Assembly: GCF_910592395.1 (NCBI RefSeq) | Contig: NC_088314.1 | Location: forward strand, 7,070,001 to 7,130,000 | DNA from: Lineus longissimus | Lineage: Eukaryota; Nemertea; Pilidiophora; Heteronemertea; Lineidae | DNA length: 60,000 nt | Reading direction: 5' to 3' | Shown here: one piece after another, positions 48,090 through 60,000 of the stretch | Numbering within the stretch: the first letter of the stretch is position 1 | Layout of the letters: every line of letters begins with the position of its first letter | The notes under the pieces: generated by a model | What the model was told of the DNA's origin: nothing | Seen by the model: only the letters and a program-made list of their open reading frames with translations | Databases searched by the model: none | Position numbers and translations under genes: made by a program

Positions 48090-48156
48090 GGTAGGTGGGG
48101 GTGGAGGTGGTGGGTGTCGTGGTCGGTCGGTTGTGGTTGTGGTGTTTTTTTTGGGG
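48090..48156 (+). repeat. G-rich low-complexity tract ending in a 14-G run
   Basis: The tract is built of GGTGGGGGTGGAGGTGG and GGTCGGTCGGTTGTGG words and ends in T8 followed by 14 G (48143-48156). Several runs of three or more G would allow G-quadruplex folding on the plus strand. Confidence 0.8.
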
Positions 48157-51100
48157 GGGGGGGGGGAAGAATTGCGAATGATAATGACGTGCATGAAGCT
48201 GGAAGAATTACTTCAAGATAAATACAATCTATATTCGATGTCTGCCTGCTGATGTGCGTAATCCGAAAAGTTGCTGCTTTCTCCAAAATGCCACGGTCTT
48301 TAGATGCTTGGTCGTTTTTCGATAACCGAAATGGAATTAAATTGTTTTTTTATTGTACATAAAACCAAGACATTTTTATGTTTTTGTAAAGGATTAAATC
48401 GAAAATCCTTCCGCGATAAAAGCTAAGACGGAGATGTGGATGAACAGCAGATCAGAACAAATCAGGTGCCCCCTTTCCGCGAAGTTGTGCGTGGGCAACT
48501 AAGACACAATTAGCTTGGAAAGTACTGCACACCACAAAATCTTCGAACCTTTGTCGGTTTACAGCGTACGATTGGCAATGAGTTTGTAAAGTTCGGGTTC
48601 AGGGGTTTTCTTCAAGATAATGATGATAATGATAATGATATCAATAATAATAAAATGTAATATAAATTGTGTATATTCAAAAGTTGTGCTTTCGGTCGAC
48701 AATGGGATGACGATGTATAATTTGGACAGCTTGTCGTTGTCTTTTCGTTGGATTTGCGAAAACTCCCTGGTAAGTTAGACGGTGCCCTTGCGGTCAACGT
48801 ACTGTTTATTGCATTTTACATCCAATTGCAATCCATCATACAGACAAAATACGTTAATCAAATAAGGTGTATTATTACGAATTGGAGTGGACTGATGTTC
48901 AATCCTTCCAATGAATTTTAAATGTAATTTTATCCAAGACACCCGAAACCAACGTGTTATGGAGTCGGAGATAAACCCCCGCGTTGAACAGTGCATCGAT
49001 TGTAACAAGATGAATCATAACCTCGACTTTCAAATTATCAGGGGGAGTCACCTTGTCGGCGCTGTCTCTATTTTGATGGATGAAGAAGAATAGCAGGAGA
49101 AAAGCAAACTCTACACAGCTTACGATTAACGTGGGTTATTTCACAACACCTTGAAGCCGGTTTACAGACTGAGTATATCATGCACTATGCGCTCACTACT
49201 GTGCTTTGTTTTGACTAACAGTGGTTAAGGTAGGCAACCATAACCTACCTTGGGTTGATAAAAAAATATGAAAGTGGTCAAAAGGCATTGTTTAGTTTTA
49301 GGTGTTTTAGAAAAGTATTGCATGGTTGTCTAACCAATTGCACCATTTTTGGATAAATTTGGTCTTTTGTCATATTAGAAGGAACGTTATATAACCCAGG
49401 GAACATGGGAATAGGAGAAGAGTGAACGCGGGGAACACAGAAACCCGGGAAACATAGTCAAGTGTCCAGTATGTAATTTCATATTAAACTTGACACCTAC
49501 TACACGTTCTTCCATACATATACATTGCATCAGGCTCTTATGAACGGTTTGAATATGATTCAGATATGCTCCAAGGGTGGGAATAAGTTACTTAAACTGC
49601 TTCAAATCGATATTGACATCAGACGCTGTGAACCTTTAGGAATATTGCTTTAAGGTATGCACCTACGTCCACAAAGTGTCAGACTTCAAGTTGCCGCATA
49701 TCTACAATTCTGATGTTAACTGATGCACACTTGCCAAGACCTCCCTCGGTGTGGAAGTGAAAATATATAATAGTCAACATTTTAGCGTCATTAACCAAAG
49801 AATGGGCTTTTGCTTGAATTCTACCTGCCACGAGCGAAATTATCAAACGTTTCTTCATACACCCTTCGAGTAAAATCTTATTTCCTTTGCGACAGTCCCG
49901 GCAATTGCAACATGAATTCGTAACACAACATACCCGGTAACAATGCGCCGCCCATTATGTTCTCCAGTAGGTTTTGAATAATTTGAAACCAGCCCGAGGC
50001 AGACATTTTTATTTCAGTGTAAGGCTGTACATATTTCAATTTGATCATCAACTCGAATATGACTTGGCGTCGGTCTTGCGTTACGTTTCATTACACGATA
50101 CAAATTCCAATAATCATTTCAGGTTGTTGCGCGCTGGGTATCCTTTGATATGGGAAGTGATTTACGGGACATGGGATTCTCATGATTAGGATTCGAAACC
50201 AGCTGCCCTAATTGTTGCAAAGCCACTTTATTTAACACATTTTTCTTTTATTTCAAAAACTATTTCAGGATCAGTTACAACAGGCAAAAATGTATGTACG
50301 CGAACACCTCTTGGAAGGGGATTTTGGCGGTTTATGCACCACTATTATGCAAGAAATTTAAATCAAATAAAATTCTTTATAAAGTTGTGTTTTTTAAAGT
50401 AAATAACCTTAATCAATAGTCTTAACTTCCCATACCCAGGTACCAGAAAGTAAATTGAAATGAGGTTGCTGACCCTTTTCAGCCTTCGGATGTTTATGAG
50501 ACGAAAGTGGCTTTAAGGGAACTGCAATTTGCACTAAAATTTATTTTTACTAGGCATTTGGGAACCAATATAACTACTTGTCCTTGGATTAATGATTTAC
50601 GTCCGTATTAGGCTATAACCGGCAACTCAGTACGAAGAAGAGCATTGACTAATACAAGCACTGAGGTAGATGTCTTGAGCGATCGAGATAATAAGTCCAT
50701 CGATCGAGATATTTCCTGAAAAAAAACAATTTTCATGTTGAAAAAAATTAATCATGTGATGTCCTTTCCCAGCCACCGTAGCATAATCTTAGTAACCGAT
50801 GTCGATTTCATGAAATGATTATCTTTTTAATGGACTGTATTGAATCCATCTCCCAATATCACAATTTATCGTGTGATGTGATCAAAGTTGAGATTTTTCT
50901 TTTGAAATATTATACGCGCCAATTCTTCACAAAAAGACAAGTGTAACCTTTCTCTCTCCCTTTTTTTTCGGAGTAACGTTTACTAGTGATCAGTCTTTTT
51001 GTGCTATGTATTTGATCATCCTTGCCCTGTCAACAATGTTACATGTACGCCTAGGTGTAACGGGAAACACCCTCTAAAACTTTCAACGTGACTAACATCG

Positions 51101-54100
51101 AGAATACAGGCTGACGATCGGCGTAACGTTTCCTCCTAGTTGAAAAAAATATCAAGTCATTCCCCATTCTACAACAGGCGTGGCTGAGCTCTACTTGATT
51201 AACAACTGTAACTAACAACCCACTGATATCGTAAAATGTTGACATAGGCCTCAGTGAACGCTAGTGTAAAACTGTCCCAAGCAATGCAACTAAAAATATG
51301 ACTTTTCCGTACAGAATGAATAGCTCAGTCAACAACAATATCACAAACCCTTTCCAAAAGGGACAGCTGTGAAGAATTTCAAATTTCGTCGACATACTGG
51401 AAACACGACGGTTATTAGTATATTACAGTAAATGTATGCATGGTTGTTGATGATAGAGACACTAGAAACATTTAGACAGAGATATAAAGCCAATGGATAG
51501 TTCAGATATACTTCTATATAACATTGGCTATTTGTTCAAATCCAAATAACCATTTACTGGAGATGAGTTCGCGGAAGGCATAAAACTGTCTCCAAGCAAA
51601 CTGATATCGAACCATGCCTAGAGGTGCACTGCCATCTTGCCGAGCACAATAACATTTGAAGACAACCATAATCTGTAATGGCCTTACTTTGTAGCCAATT
51701 AATGCCATCCCCGTGGCCACAGAGAGCTTAGCAAGAAGGCAACTTATTCCCAGCCAACAAATAGGAAATACCTTCTTATAGCATCCGTAATCCACGGCCC
51801 AATAATGCTCATCTGAAATCGATAAAACTATTGAAGTTGACCCTTGCCTTTCGTGATCAAATATACGAATGGATGTCACCCCATGATGTGTTCATTGTTG
51901 TTTAAGCAGTTAGGAACAACAATTGAATATAGGAGCAGTTCAAGTAATCGACATTTTGGGTCACTTCCTGCGAGAAGAGTTTGGATGTGTAGAACTTTCG
52001 TTTGATAATGGATACAATCACTATAAAGGCATCATTCTAAGAGGGTCACATCAATAATATTGTGGCAAAGAAAATCACAACTTCTCTCATGTTGACCATC
52101 AGAGTCATTTATAAACCAAAATGCTTATCTTGGTGACTTCGAAACAACATAAGGAAGTTTAAGAAGAGCTTTATCAAGCTAACTTGAAGGCGTGGGATCT
52201 GAGCTTTATAAACGTTAAAGATATGTGATGTTATTACCTAATTCCTAGTTGCATGTGTGAGCATTTCACTTTGCCCCCGATATGTTGTCATAAATGACAA
52301 CCTTTTAGATTTTGCCCAAAGTCTAAATCTAGCAATTTCCAAAAGAAGAAAAAACAGATAAAAGGAAAGGGGTAAAATGAGAATTGCATTAGTTCAAAGA
52401 TTTCTAACCATATCGTCGTAACTTGAAAAAACAAAAAATGCTTATATGAAGAAAAAAATCTAAAGCTATTTATTTGCCATTGCGAAAAAAAATCGACGGC
52501 TTGGTTGTTGCACACTTCAGAACAAGACGAGGTGCGGTAAGCGGACTTTGCTGATGCCGTTTTGCAAAAATGTAACACGATGAAGGTCGGGCAACATCTG
52601 AAATCAACAAACACCTTTGGTTCTGTCTTTATCCTTGGCTGTGCAAGAAGTGTGCCAAAAGACCATTTTGACCTTTGAACAGGTAAAGAAATAACGCCTA
52701 GTTTAACTGGATTCATGCATGAGTTACAAAATCCATTTGAAATCCGCCCAAATGGAATATGTATTTATTTCATGTCAATAGATCAAGGTCTGTTTTTGAT
52801 ATTTAAATGTTATGCATGGGCGTTTTACAATGTGGTGCCCTTAAGAAAAGGTGTGCCCCTTTATGACGGTGCTATATCAGTTAACACAGCAACGATGGCT
52901 ACGTATACATGATTAAGAAAAACACGAAAACTACCTCTTCAAGAAGTGTGAAAAGACCTACACCATCATAAAACATTATTTGAGCTATTCATAACCATGG
53001 CAGAGAGTGGTTTCTATGAATCTTCTCATTTGTGCTGGATTCACGATGAAAAATAAAAATAAATGTATAATGTATTTGTACATTATTGATATACAGATCG
53101 TTGGTTCTTGTTGATCTGGATCGATCTGGCATATGGCATATAGAAAAAATAGGATATACGATAAGTCATCTGTAGCAGTGAGAGGCCCATTTGACAAGAT
53201 AATCCATTTTCGAATTTCTTTTCCCGAGTTCGGCTGTTTTTCGATCGATGATAGAAGGCAGCAATTATAGTAATGGGCGTTGTGTAGATCCACAATGGCA
53301 CTGTCGTCTTCATAACAGTATCAAAACCCTTCCACTGCACAGCTTGCAGATTATCACGGCGCAATGTGGTTGAAAGCCAAGATTATCTGAAAAATTGGTG
53401 CGTCTGGGAATAGCAGTCCATTGTTGTGGTGTCAAGGCAAGAAATCTGCGGAGATGTGGTTAACAATTTAGGATAGGGCGATCGAATATAGACTAGAAGA
53501 AATAGTGTTACAAATGACATTTTAAGTTCATTGCTTTTGACTGCATGACCACAAAACAAATTGCAGATTAATCAATGTTTAGCTTTTTAAATGCATTATC
53601 GACAACTGGAAGCGATGTGCTCCACTATGCAACTGCCAAGTATTTCCGTACCTGAGTGGACGGCCCTCCAATAGTATTTTCACACTTTGAAATAAAGGTC
53701 GTCTTGAAACATCTAGCGTTTTCGAAAAGCATGTACAAAACATCAAAGTTTCTACCTTGGCAGTAACGGAGCAACGTCAATTACATGTACAGTAAATCAG
53801 GTTCAGGGCCTGCGCGGAGACTACATGTATATCTGCATTGTTCTTCAAGGCGTGTGTGTGAACACGGCTAACACATTGCTACCATTATTAAGTAGACACG
53901 CTTCCTGAGAGCAGACACCCAGAGGATTTTTGTGGTACTTGATAAAGACCATGATTGATGAGAAAGGAAATTGAAAAAATCGGATTGTTTTGGTTTTGTC
54001 ACGAACAAGGCATTACTTAATGTCATTCGGAAATGCGCCCATATGTAAGAACCAGCTTATTAGACTGTCTACCCAAATTTTTACTTCAATAGCTTTTTTT

Positions 54101-54871
54101 ATAACTGATGTGTGATACAAATATTCCTGGAGCGTAGATGGCCATTGATTCGCTGCGGTGCATATTAACATACCGCACCGAATAATCACTCTATCACTTT
54201 TTTGCGCCTCCCTGTTTTTGAGATTTTTTAAACCTTTTCTTAAACAATATTAATTCACCGTGACCATTGTATAGTCGCGATGTTGCGATCAACACGACAG
54301 AGAAGTCATCAGTCTGCACCATCTCGGTTTTCAGAGAATTTGCTAAGCATTGTAGACAACTGTAGATAATGTACATGTACATGTACATGGTCATATAGTT
54401 CCGATTTCAAAAAGTATTACTCCAATAAAAAAATATGATACTCAGAAATTATTGTTTTTTTCTCGAAGTTTGACGTTTTTCATGTCACAATATAATCGAA
54501 CCGCCGATGATTCTTAAAATGATGCATAAATAAAAAGTTTAAATAGTCCTTCAAAGTCTTTTAACATTTCGTTGAATCCAATTATGGCAACTAAAATATC
54601 AATTTAAATTATAATTTGATCATGTGCTGAAATGAATAATCACAAAAATGCGCGATGTCACTTTCAAATGTTATACAAACAAAATATGATTGAAATTACG
54701 ATTAATTTCAACTGTATCATGATATTGAAAGACTGAGAATGATGTAACAAAAATGAAAGATACACAAACATGATCCAGCCAAAATTTCCAAGGGCAAAAA
54801 CAAACCGCTGCTTAATAAAACAAATAAAACGCTGAATGCATTTTTAGTTTTCTATTTGCTGTCGATTGCTT

Positions 54872-54890
54872 CGCTAGATTTAATCTAGCG
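54872..54890. other. Near-perfect 19-bp palindrome
   Basis: CGCTAGATT and AATCTAGCG flank a single T. It could be a dimeric protein-binding site or a chance palindrome; no other copy was noticed. Confidence 0.5.
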
Positions 54891-56289
54891 AGTGAAGATG
54901 TACGTTCATTCTTGAACATCCTTCAAGGCATCTCGGGTGTGTTGTGTTTCGTTTCAATTAATATCATGGTTGAAGAAATCTGTTCGGAAAAATATGATCG
55001 CGGTGCATCATTATGGCGGAGGGAATGCTTTATGGCAGCAAAGAATATGTAATAACTCATACAAGGCATTTGAAAATGTTCAATCTGGTTAATACTGGAA
55101 ACTGCCAACTTTTCGTCAACGTTTTGTTTTTGCGGAATTCTCGAATAAACTATATTCGCGAAAATAAAACACTGTAAATCGATTAGTTTTTCGATTCACG
55201 AAATTAAAAAAAAAATTCTTTACTATACTATAATTTAACTTTATTTACGCAAATCGAGGTCATCCACCAAATCGGCGAAAATTTGATGGTTTGTGGTATG
55301 ACGATCAATCATCTATGCACAGCAAGCGGCGTATATCCTGTTTAAAGCTCTGATGAAGAAATCGCGGGCGGCAAGTTTCGTGCAAGGTCTGGAGTAGCAT
55401 CAATACCATGTCAGTCATCATTCATAAATCTAGTTGCGGTACTTTAAGTTCAGGGGAACGGCCGAAACCTGCCCTTGAATCTTGACTATGTGCAAAAGAA
55501 ATCGTGCTGATCATTCACCTTAACATCTTAAATTGATTGATTGTTGTTTAGCTTCGGCAGGCAATCTTCCGTGAAAATGGCTGCCGTTCTAAGTCGCCAG
55601 AGGCTGACTGTACAAATAAGGCAAATTACATTCCTGATCACTCTAACGGACACATTGCATGTGCCGTTTACGTGCATTTACGGTTCTATAGCTGTTTTTT
55701 ATTTCTCTCGGCCATAGATCTGAGTGTAGCTTTCAAAGATTAAGTCTAAGTCCCCAGCGAATAATCCGAAAAAGCTTTATCCGCAGCTAACTCCAGGGCG
55801 ATGTGGACCTGGTCCTCAACCCGCCTTTGAACTATTTAGGAAAGAATGCTTACTCAACTACATTGTAATACTGCTAAGGGGGACTGTGGAGAATTGCGCA
55901 ACAGATGTAAAGATATGCCCCGATGGGAGATATCCTTTTCTCTATCTAAAGCCGACGTTTTGTCATTTACAGAGATGCTGTCAAGAGGTGAAAACAAGGC
56001 GTGAAGGACCTGCAAACTCGGTGAACAGGGGCATGTTAAGATCGATTCGCACCGGCAAAGCAATTTGTTGTTTGTGCCATACATGGCATATTCGTTTGTC
56101 CTTCCGATTGGTGATTAGGTTTCTGATGTAATGAACGGCCAGTATCATCATTCTAAAGGTACGTTATACAGAGCTGTGTTCTGTACTGTTTCAGAGTACC
56201 AGTCGAATCTAGATATAATGTCTGTAGAAATAAATAGACGCACATACTGCGCTGTACACTTGGCCATTTCAAAGTTTCAAACCATGTAG

Positions 56290-56350
56290 TTGAACGTACC
56301 GGAATTTGGACTGGCCGAGCCTCGAACCCGCGTTTTTCGTTGCACATTGC
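56290..56350 (-). repeat. Possible degenerate tRNA-SINE fragment
   Basis: The minus strand contains ACGCGGGTTCGAGGCTCGGCC, with a B-box-like GGTTCGAGGC. No A-box or acceptor stem is visible, so it is called only as a weak repeat fragment. Confidence 0.2.
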
Positions 56351-56710
56351 AGAATGTGAACACTTCTTCAGTATCACCATTCGTTAAAATCTTGAGACAA
56401 TCATCAGCCTGACAGTATATGTTATTGTGTACATCCGTTTAGCATTACTGATTCATCGAAAGCTTTATCGATAGCAAATCGCTTTAGACATGTCTCCCAG
56501 ACGGATGGAATTACAGAAACAAAGACACTATCATGTCCGTTGTAAGTAACGTAAAACGGTCAGATCGTCTGCTAACGATTATGAAGTTAAGCCGCTACAT
56601 GTACTTGAACGTTCTTGACTTGATCGATATGGCTAGGTTGTCGTCCCGTCACCTGAGATCGACAGAGACGTGACATCCGGGGATGATATTCAGACGAGGA
56701 ATCTTTCGGC

Positions 56711-56750
56711 TGGGGGTGGTGGTGGTGGTGGGGAAGGGGAGGGGGTATGG
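56711..56750 (+). repeat. GGTGGT/GGGGA low-complexity tract
   Basis: TGGGGG, then four GGT repeats, then GGGGAAGGGGAGGGGG. Four or more G-runs within 40 bases meet the usual G-quadruplex pattern on the plus strand. Confidence 0.8.
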
Positions 56751-57632
56751 AAGTGCTTTAGAACAGCCGAACATAAAGGTCAAGGTCATCTTAAATCGAG
56801 CGCATTTTTCAGTTGGGCGTTTCTGCACGTTGAGTCCAATTTGAGAGCAACTTCAGAATGGATTTGTTAAATACAGACAATGTACTAAGTTGATCGTCAA
56901 TACATGTGATTTCAAACTCGAAGTTAAATTTCATGTTCGAATCCAAAGAAAGGAATGACGGCGGCAAGACACTCCGCCATTGATTTTCCGATTGTTGCAC
57001 GTGTTAACCACTTGTAACATCTTGTATTACATGTATAACATTCCCCTTTGAGTCGGCACAGGCCGAAAAACTCGTTAAGAATTTTATTAATCAGTTTCGT
57101 ATACAGATGTTCATGCACATGATTGTACACCACTCCAAGGATGGAAAGTTTGTATTTCGACAGACTATAGCGTATTTATCTGTGCGTCTTAATTTAATTC
57201 TTACAACATTTATCTTTCTTCACAAGAATATGGCGTCGAAGGAACATCCGGCTCATGAAACAAATAATTTAATAGGCTCTAAAGACTATAATAAGTGCTT
57301 GCAACCGGACGCGCCATGTCTGAGACATGACAATTATGGTGTTTGATATCATAAGATCGAGTAGTCAATGTTAACCTATAAGATCTGTTTGACATTGTGT
57401 GTTTGACAAGGTAAGATTGAGATATAATGCATTGTGACGATCAGTACAAAGGTGTCAGATATACCTTGATGGCTGACGCCAACAGGAAAGTAATATCATT
57501 TTAGTCTAATTTGATGGGCATTTAAGCTTTGAAAGATTAGTCGTTGTTGGTCATACGAAAATGTCAAAGCTAACTCCATGAAGCTCATAACGGTTCTATG
57601 AATTATGGGTGATTAAACTATCTCCAATTTGA

Positions 57633-57648
57633 CCCCCCCCCCCCCCCC
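57633..57648 (+). repeat. 16-C homopolymer
   Basis: An uninterrupted run of 16 C. It is one of four long G/C runs in the window (10644-10660, 11681-11694, 48143-48156 and this one). Confidence 0.95.
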
Positions 57649-57754
57649 AAGAAGTACACATCGCTAAAAGTTCTTTAAACTTTTAGCTGATGAAGTTATA
57701 AGGCGGTATAAAACCATTTGAGGATAATCTATATATTCCAATTTGAGGTTTATC

Positions 57755-57985
57755 ATTGATAGTGTCAGTGTGCGCGGCACGACTAGGTTCGATTCTCGGA
57801 CGGAATAGCACTGCTGCGTCTCTGTGTCTTTGAGAAAGACAGTCACCTAACCTTGAGTACTACTTGCTTCGTTACACCATGGAGTATTCCTCTGTATTAT
57901 GATCAATGTGAATGTTACCCCTCAGTGAGCGTCTTGTGGCAGCTATGGCACGAGATACTCCAAGAGAGTTGATATACTCAGGCCT
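57755..57985 (+). repeat. tRNA-derived SINE-like element, diverged
   Basis: A B-box-like AGGTTCGATTCTCGG is followed by GTGTCTTTGAGAAAGACAGT. This resembles the TGTGTCCTTGGGCAAGACA block in a widespread class of invertebrate and fish tRNA-SINEs. Further on, ACTCCAAGAGAGTTGA resembles the CCCCAGGGAGTTGA word I recall from the same class. The similarity is from memory, the A-box is unclear, and no flanking duplication was found. Confidence 0.45.
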
Positions 57986-58523
57986 ATACATTGTACATTG
58001 GAGCAATGGTATGTAAGCGACCACGTTTTTATTGTTGCTGATAATACAATGTAGTTTAATCTTCCGAATCAAATAAATAACTGAATGTCTGATTAATGTT
58101 ATGCCAGTCAGAAACCAATCATTTATTAACCTCATTATATTTTTATTATATTTCCCATATAAAGCTAGTTATTGTTGTACATCACGCGAAATGGTAATTC
58201 AGGAAGTAAACGATTTAAAAAAGCAATTTCTGTTGTGAAGGGAGATTGAGAGGCAGAAAATACGACAACAGATTACAATGAATGGCTATTGAGACCAATG
58301 ACCATGTCTTCAAATCTAATCAATTGAATACTGTTCAGTCTACGTACTTTCTTCATTGCGAGTTAATTTCCGTCATACCATCATCTCGTCATTCATGACG
58401 CTTAGGATTGGTGTCTAACAAAGATAACCAACTTCGATGCGTTTTCTATTCATCTGGCAAATTAGCAATCCTCTCTGGTCGAATTCTCGCCTCTGCTCCC
58501 GCGGCCGCCAATCCACCAACAAG
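57986..58523. other. Non-coding stretch upstream of the possible two-exon gene
   Basis: Nothing is recognised except a GC-rich patch (GCTCCCGCGGCCGCC, 58494-58508) just before the candidate start codon. No TATA box is evident. Confidence 0.3.
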
Positions 58524-58980
58524 ATGAGTTTTACCACTTTAGGTAAGCCCGCGGCAACTGACTTTATTAATAGCTAGATGCCATTAGGTTCAATAGAGAT
58601 AGAGAACGCTTGGTGCATTAATTCCCTTATTCTTTTTCTACTGCTTCCCAAGGCTGTGTTCAGGTCTCCTAACTAATCGAGACCACGTCGGGCTTAATGA
58701 TGTGTAATGCATCACCTGGAAAGCATTAATAGCCTCACTGACCATTGAAACTGCTAGTGCCACTGCAGTTTTTGACGAATACTAATTCTTTGCAGGACAT
58801 GAAGATATCAAATCATTCCCGGACGTAGCAGAAATAATCAACAATCGGCGACAACAGCAACATGATGCGTGGTACATCATGCTCATCAACCGGTTGGGTT
58901 TAATGGCCATACTAACCATTGGAACCGGATGTGAATCGAAGAGTAAAAACGGGATCTTTGGATGTGACATAGATATTTGA
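58524..58980 (+). CDS. Possible small two-exon gene, unknown product (67 residues, weak call)
   Basis: I do not recognise this protein. Exon 1 would be ATG at 58524 through 58542, ending in TTTAG before a strong donor GTAAGC. Exon 2 would start at 58796 after TACTAATTCTTTGCAG and run to TGA at 58978-58980. The intron is 253 bp, GT-AG, and the phase (1) agrees on both sides, giving a frame that begins MSFTTLGHEDIKSFPDVAEI. The C-terminal half has a mildly hydrophobic stretch (WYIMLINRLGLMAILTIG) and two Cys. Points against it: the branch-like TACTAAT is only about 10 bases from the acceptor, a minus-strand frame of 87 codons overlaps exon 2, and pieces of exon 2 recur downstream as apparent repeats. 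Two matched splice signals in phase are suggestive, not proof. Confidence 0.25.
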
Positions 58981-59250
58981 ATAGCAGCACGTCCACCAAT
59001 CCTGACCTGCCGGAAATCCTTAAACTTTATGGTTTTGAATTGCATTTTACAAGAGAAAAAAAGTCAAGTGTCAATTCACTTCCCGGACATACCGGATTTT
59101 ATCAACATGATCTGTGTATCGCATGGCCTCATTCACCATAGAATGGCAACGACCAGTGAAAAAACCAACAACTTACATGTGGTATCAGTTCCCAACTTCT
59201 AAATGATACGGTTCCAATGCACTTCCCGGACACGCCGGAAATGTTCCACA
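58725..59250 (+). repeat. Diverged local repeats: TTCCCGGAC and GGCC-ACCATT motifs
   Basis: TTCCCGGAC starts at 58816, 59080 and 59223. In the second and third cases it sits inside CAATNCACTTCCCGGACANNCCGGA, and in the first two it is followed by ATCAACA. A second word of the form ATGGCC(T/A)(C/T)A(C/T)TNACCATTG occurs near 58728, 58898 and 59125. The pieces look like old tandem copies of a unit that overlaps candidate exon 2. Confidence 0.45.
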
Positions 59251-60000
59251 CATGACTACAATAACAACTACGCGAGGATCATCACTTGGCCATTATTATC
59301 TGCCTCCGCCTTGACTATTAAACGCTGGTGCAAGTGCGAATATCAGAGTCAAACGACATATTACAACGTTTCTCTAAATGCAGCTACTGAATTCCAGGCA
59401 TGTGCCAAATTAATTAAGAAAACTTGTAGTCCTTTAACGACGCATTGAGAGCATGTCAATCACATACGTTTTGATACGAATCGAGAAAAAAGGGCCATGT
59501 TTGCTTAATTTGATAAATTTATTTTCGTGTACAAAACAAAGCATGCTTCGAGATGAATAAGTCGAATGGCCATGCCCTCATCTTAAAATATATATGACTT
59601 CATATTTTTGCGTCACTTACAATTCATCGGTTTTTCGATAAACATACATTCGTCGGGAACAGGTTGTGATACGCCTTATCGCACTGTTTAAAATTTCAAA
59701 CGTTGGTATCCCTAAGAAAATAATGCTATCGTTCTAAATATAATAACGTACGGTCACACGATTTGTTTGGTGCTAGGTCGACATAAAACATATGAATATT
59801 CTGGAATGTCAGAATGACTTCTTTGCTGCGCAATTCAAACCCAACATAATGAAATTCGGGCGTTACCATAATACTGACAATGTATATATTTGACCAGATA
59901 ATTGTAGACAAATAAACTGGGAACGAACAATCGCAGAATTTGACATGCATACTGACCTATTGTTATAGCATCTGAAATGGCAGGCAGATCTGCATCGAAA
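59251..60000. other. Non-coding stretch at window end, nothing recognised
   Basis: An 81-codon plus-strand frame (59203-59448) partly continues the repeats above. It shows no domain. No other feature is seen. Confidence 0.3.

Larger units (their letters stand above)
44647..57754. other. Long non-coding stretch with simple repeats only
   Basis: No gene is supported. Visible items are a G-rich tract at 48090-48156, a GATAAT/AATAAT microsatellite at 48620-48655, a CATGTA microsatellite at 54365-54390, a palindrome at 54872-54890, and a GGTGGT/GGGGA tract at 56711-56750. The longest frames, 51514-51879 and 52288-52716 on the minus strand, have no recognisable domain. Confidence 0.3.

Noticed and set aside
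48612-48660. Possible regulatory GATAAT cluster
   Set aside because: It is a simple microsatellite of GATAAT/AATAAT units.
52288-52716. 142-codon minus-strand frame
   Set aside because: The second half is mostly Phe-rich from AT-rich sequence, with no domain; length is near the chance maximum for 60 kb.

Overview
The window reads as nuclear DNA of a spiralian (lophotrochozoan) invertebrate such as a brachiopod, phoronid, annelid or mollusc. It is AT-rich by eye, intron-bearing and gene-poor, with no bacterial-style operons. The clade guess rests mainly on the one clear gene, an allatostatin-A/buccalin-type neuropeptide precursor. Its peptides start with Gly/Ala-(Ile/Met/Val)-Asp and end in Gly-Leu-amide, the layout known from molluscan buccalins. 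The species cannot be named from the sequence.

Region 1 to about 8 kb: the coding exon of the neuropeptide gene lies on the minus strand (675-2158). It encodes 18 peptides that can be amidated, 13 of them near-identical copies of GIDH[LVM][RK]YQTLGL-amide, separated by Lys-Arg or Lys-Lys sites and short acidic spacers. A 3' splice site directly precedes the exon (on the high-coordinate side). The signal-peptide exon and promoter therefore lie at higher coordinates and were not securely found.

Region 9 to 25 kb: mostly unrecognised non-coding DNA with a compact hairpin (9000-9050), a diverged repeat built around TATGACCTTG (11557-11935 and 24201-24245), two degenerate tRNA-SINE-like patches, and a hairpin element that folds as a three-way junction (23524-23630).

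Region 25.8 to 30.4 kb: a nested mobile-element complex. A 4.6-kb element has 30 bp of perfect terminal inverted repeat inside 360-400 bp AT-rich arms and a TTAGAG target duplication. It contains a small MITE and a near-identical array E-L-E-L-L-E. E is a 717-bp element with 17-bp inverted ends; L is a 352-bp unit bounded by TTAA. The L-L junction carries a single TTAA exactly where an E copy would be expected.

Region 30.4 to 57.7 kb: no recognisable gene. It holds a degenerate tandem repeat of about 180 bp (37.5-38.05 kb), a 107-bp tandem repeat (43.39-43.86 kb), a second copy of the small MITE (44.47 kb), simple repeats and homopolymers.

Region 57.7 to 60 kb: a tRNA-derived SINE-like fragment, then a possible small two-exon gene on the plus strand (58524-58980). 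Part of its second exon recurs twice downstream in diverged form.

Apart from the neuropeptide gene, most of the window is intergenic (or long-intron) DNA shaped by repeats. Short open frames elsewhere are about what chance gives and are not called as genes.
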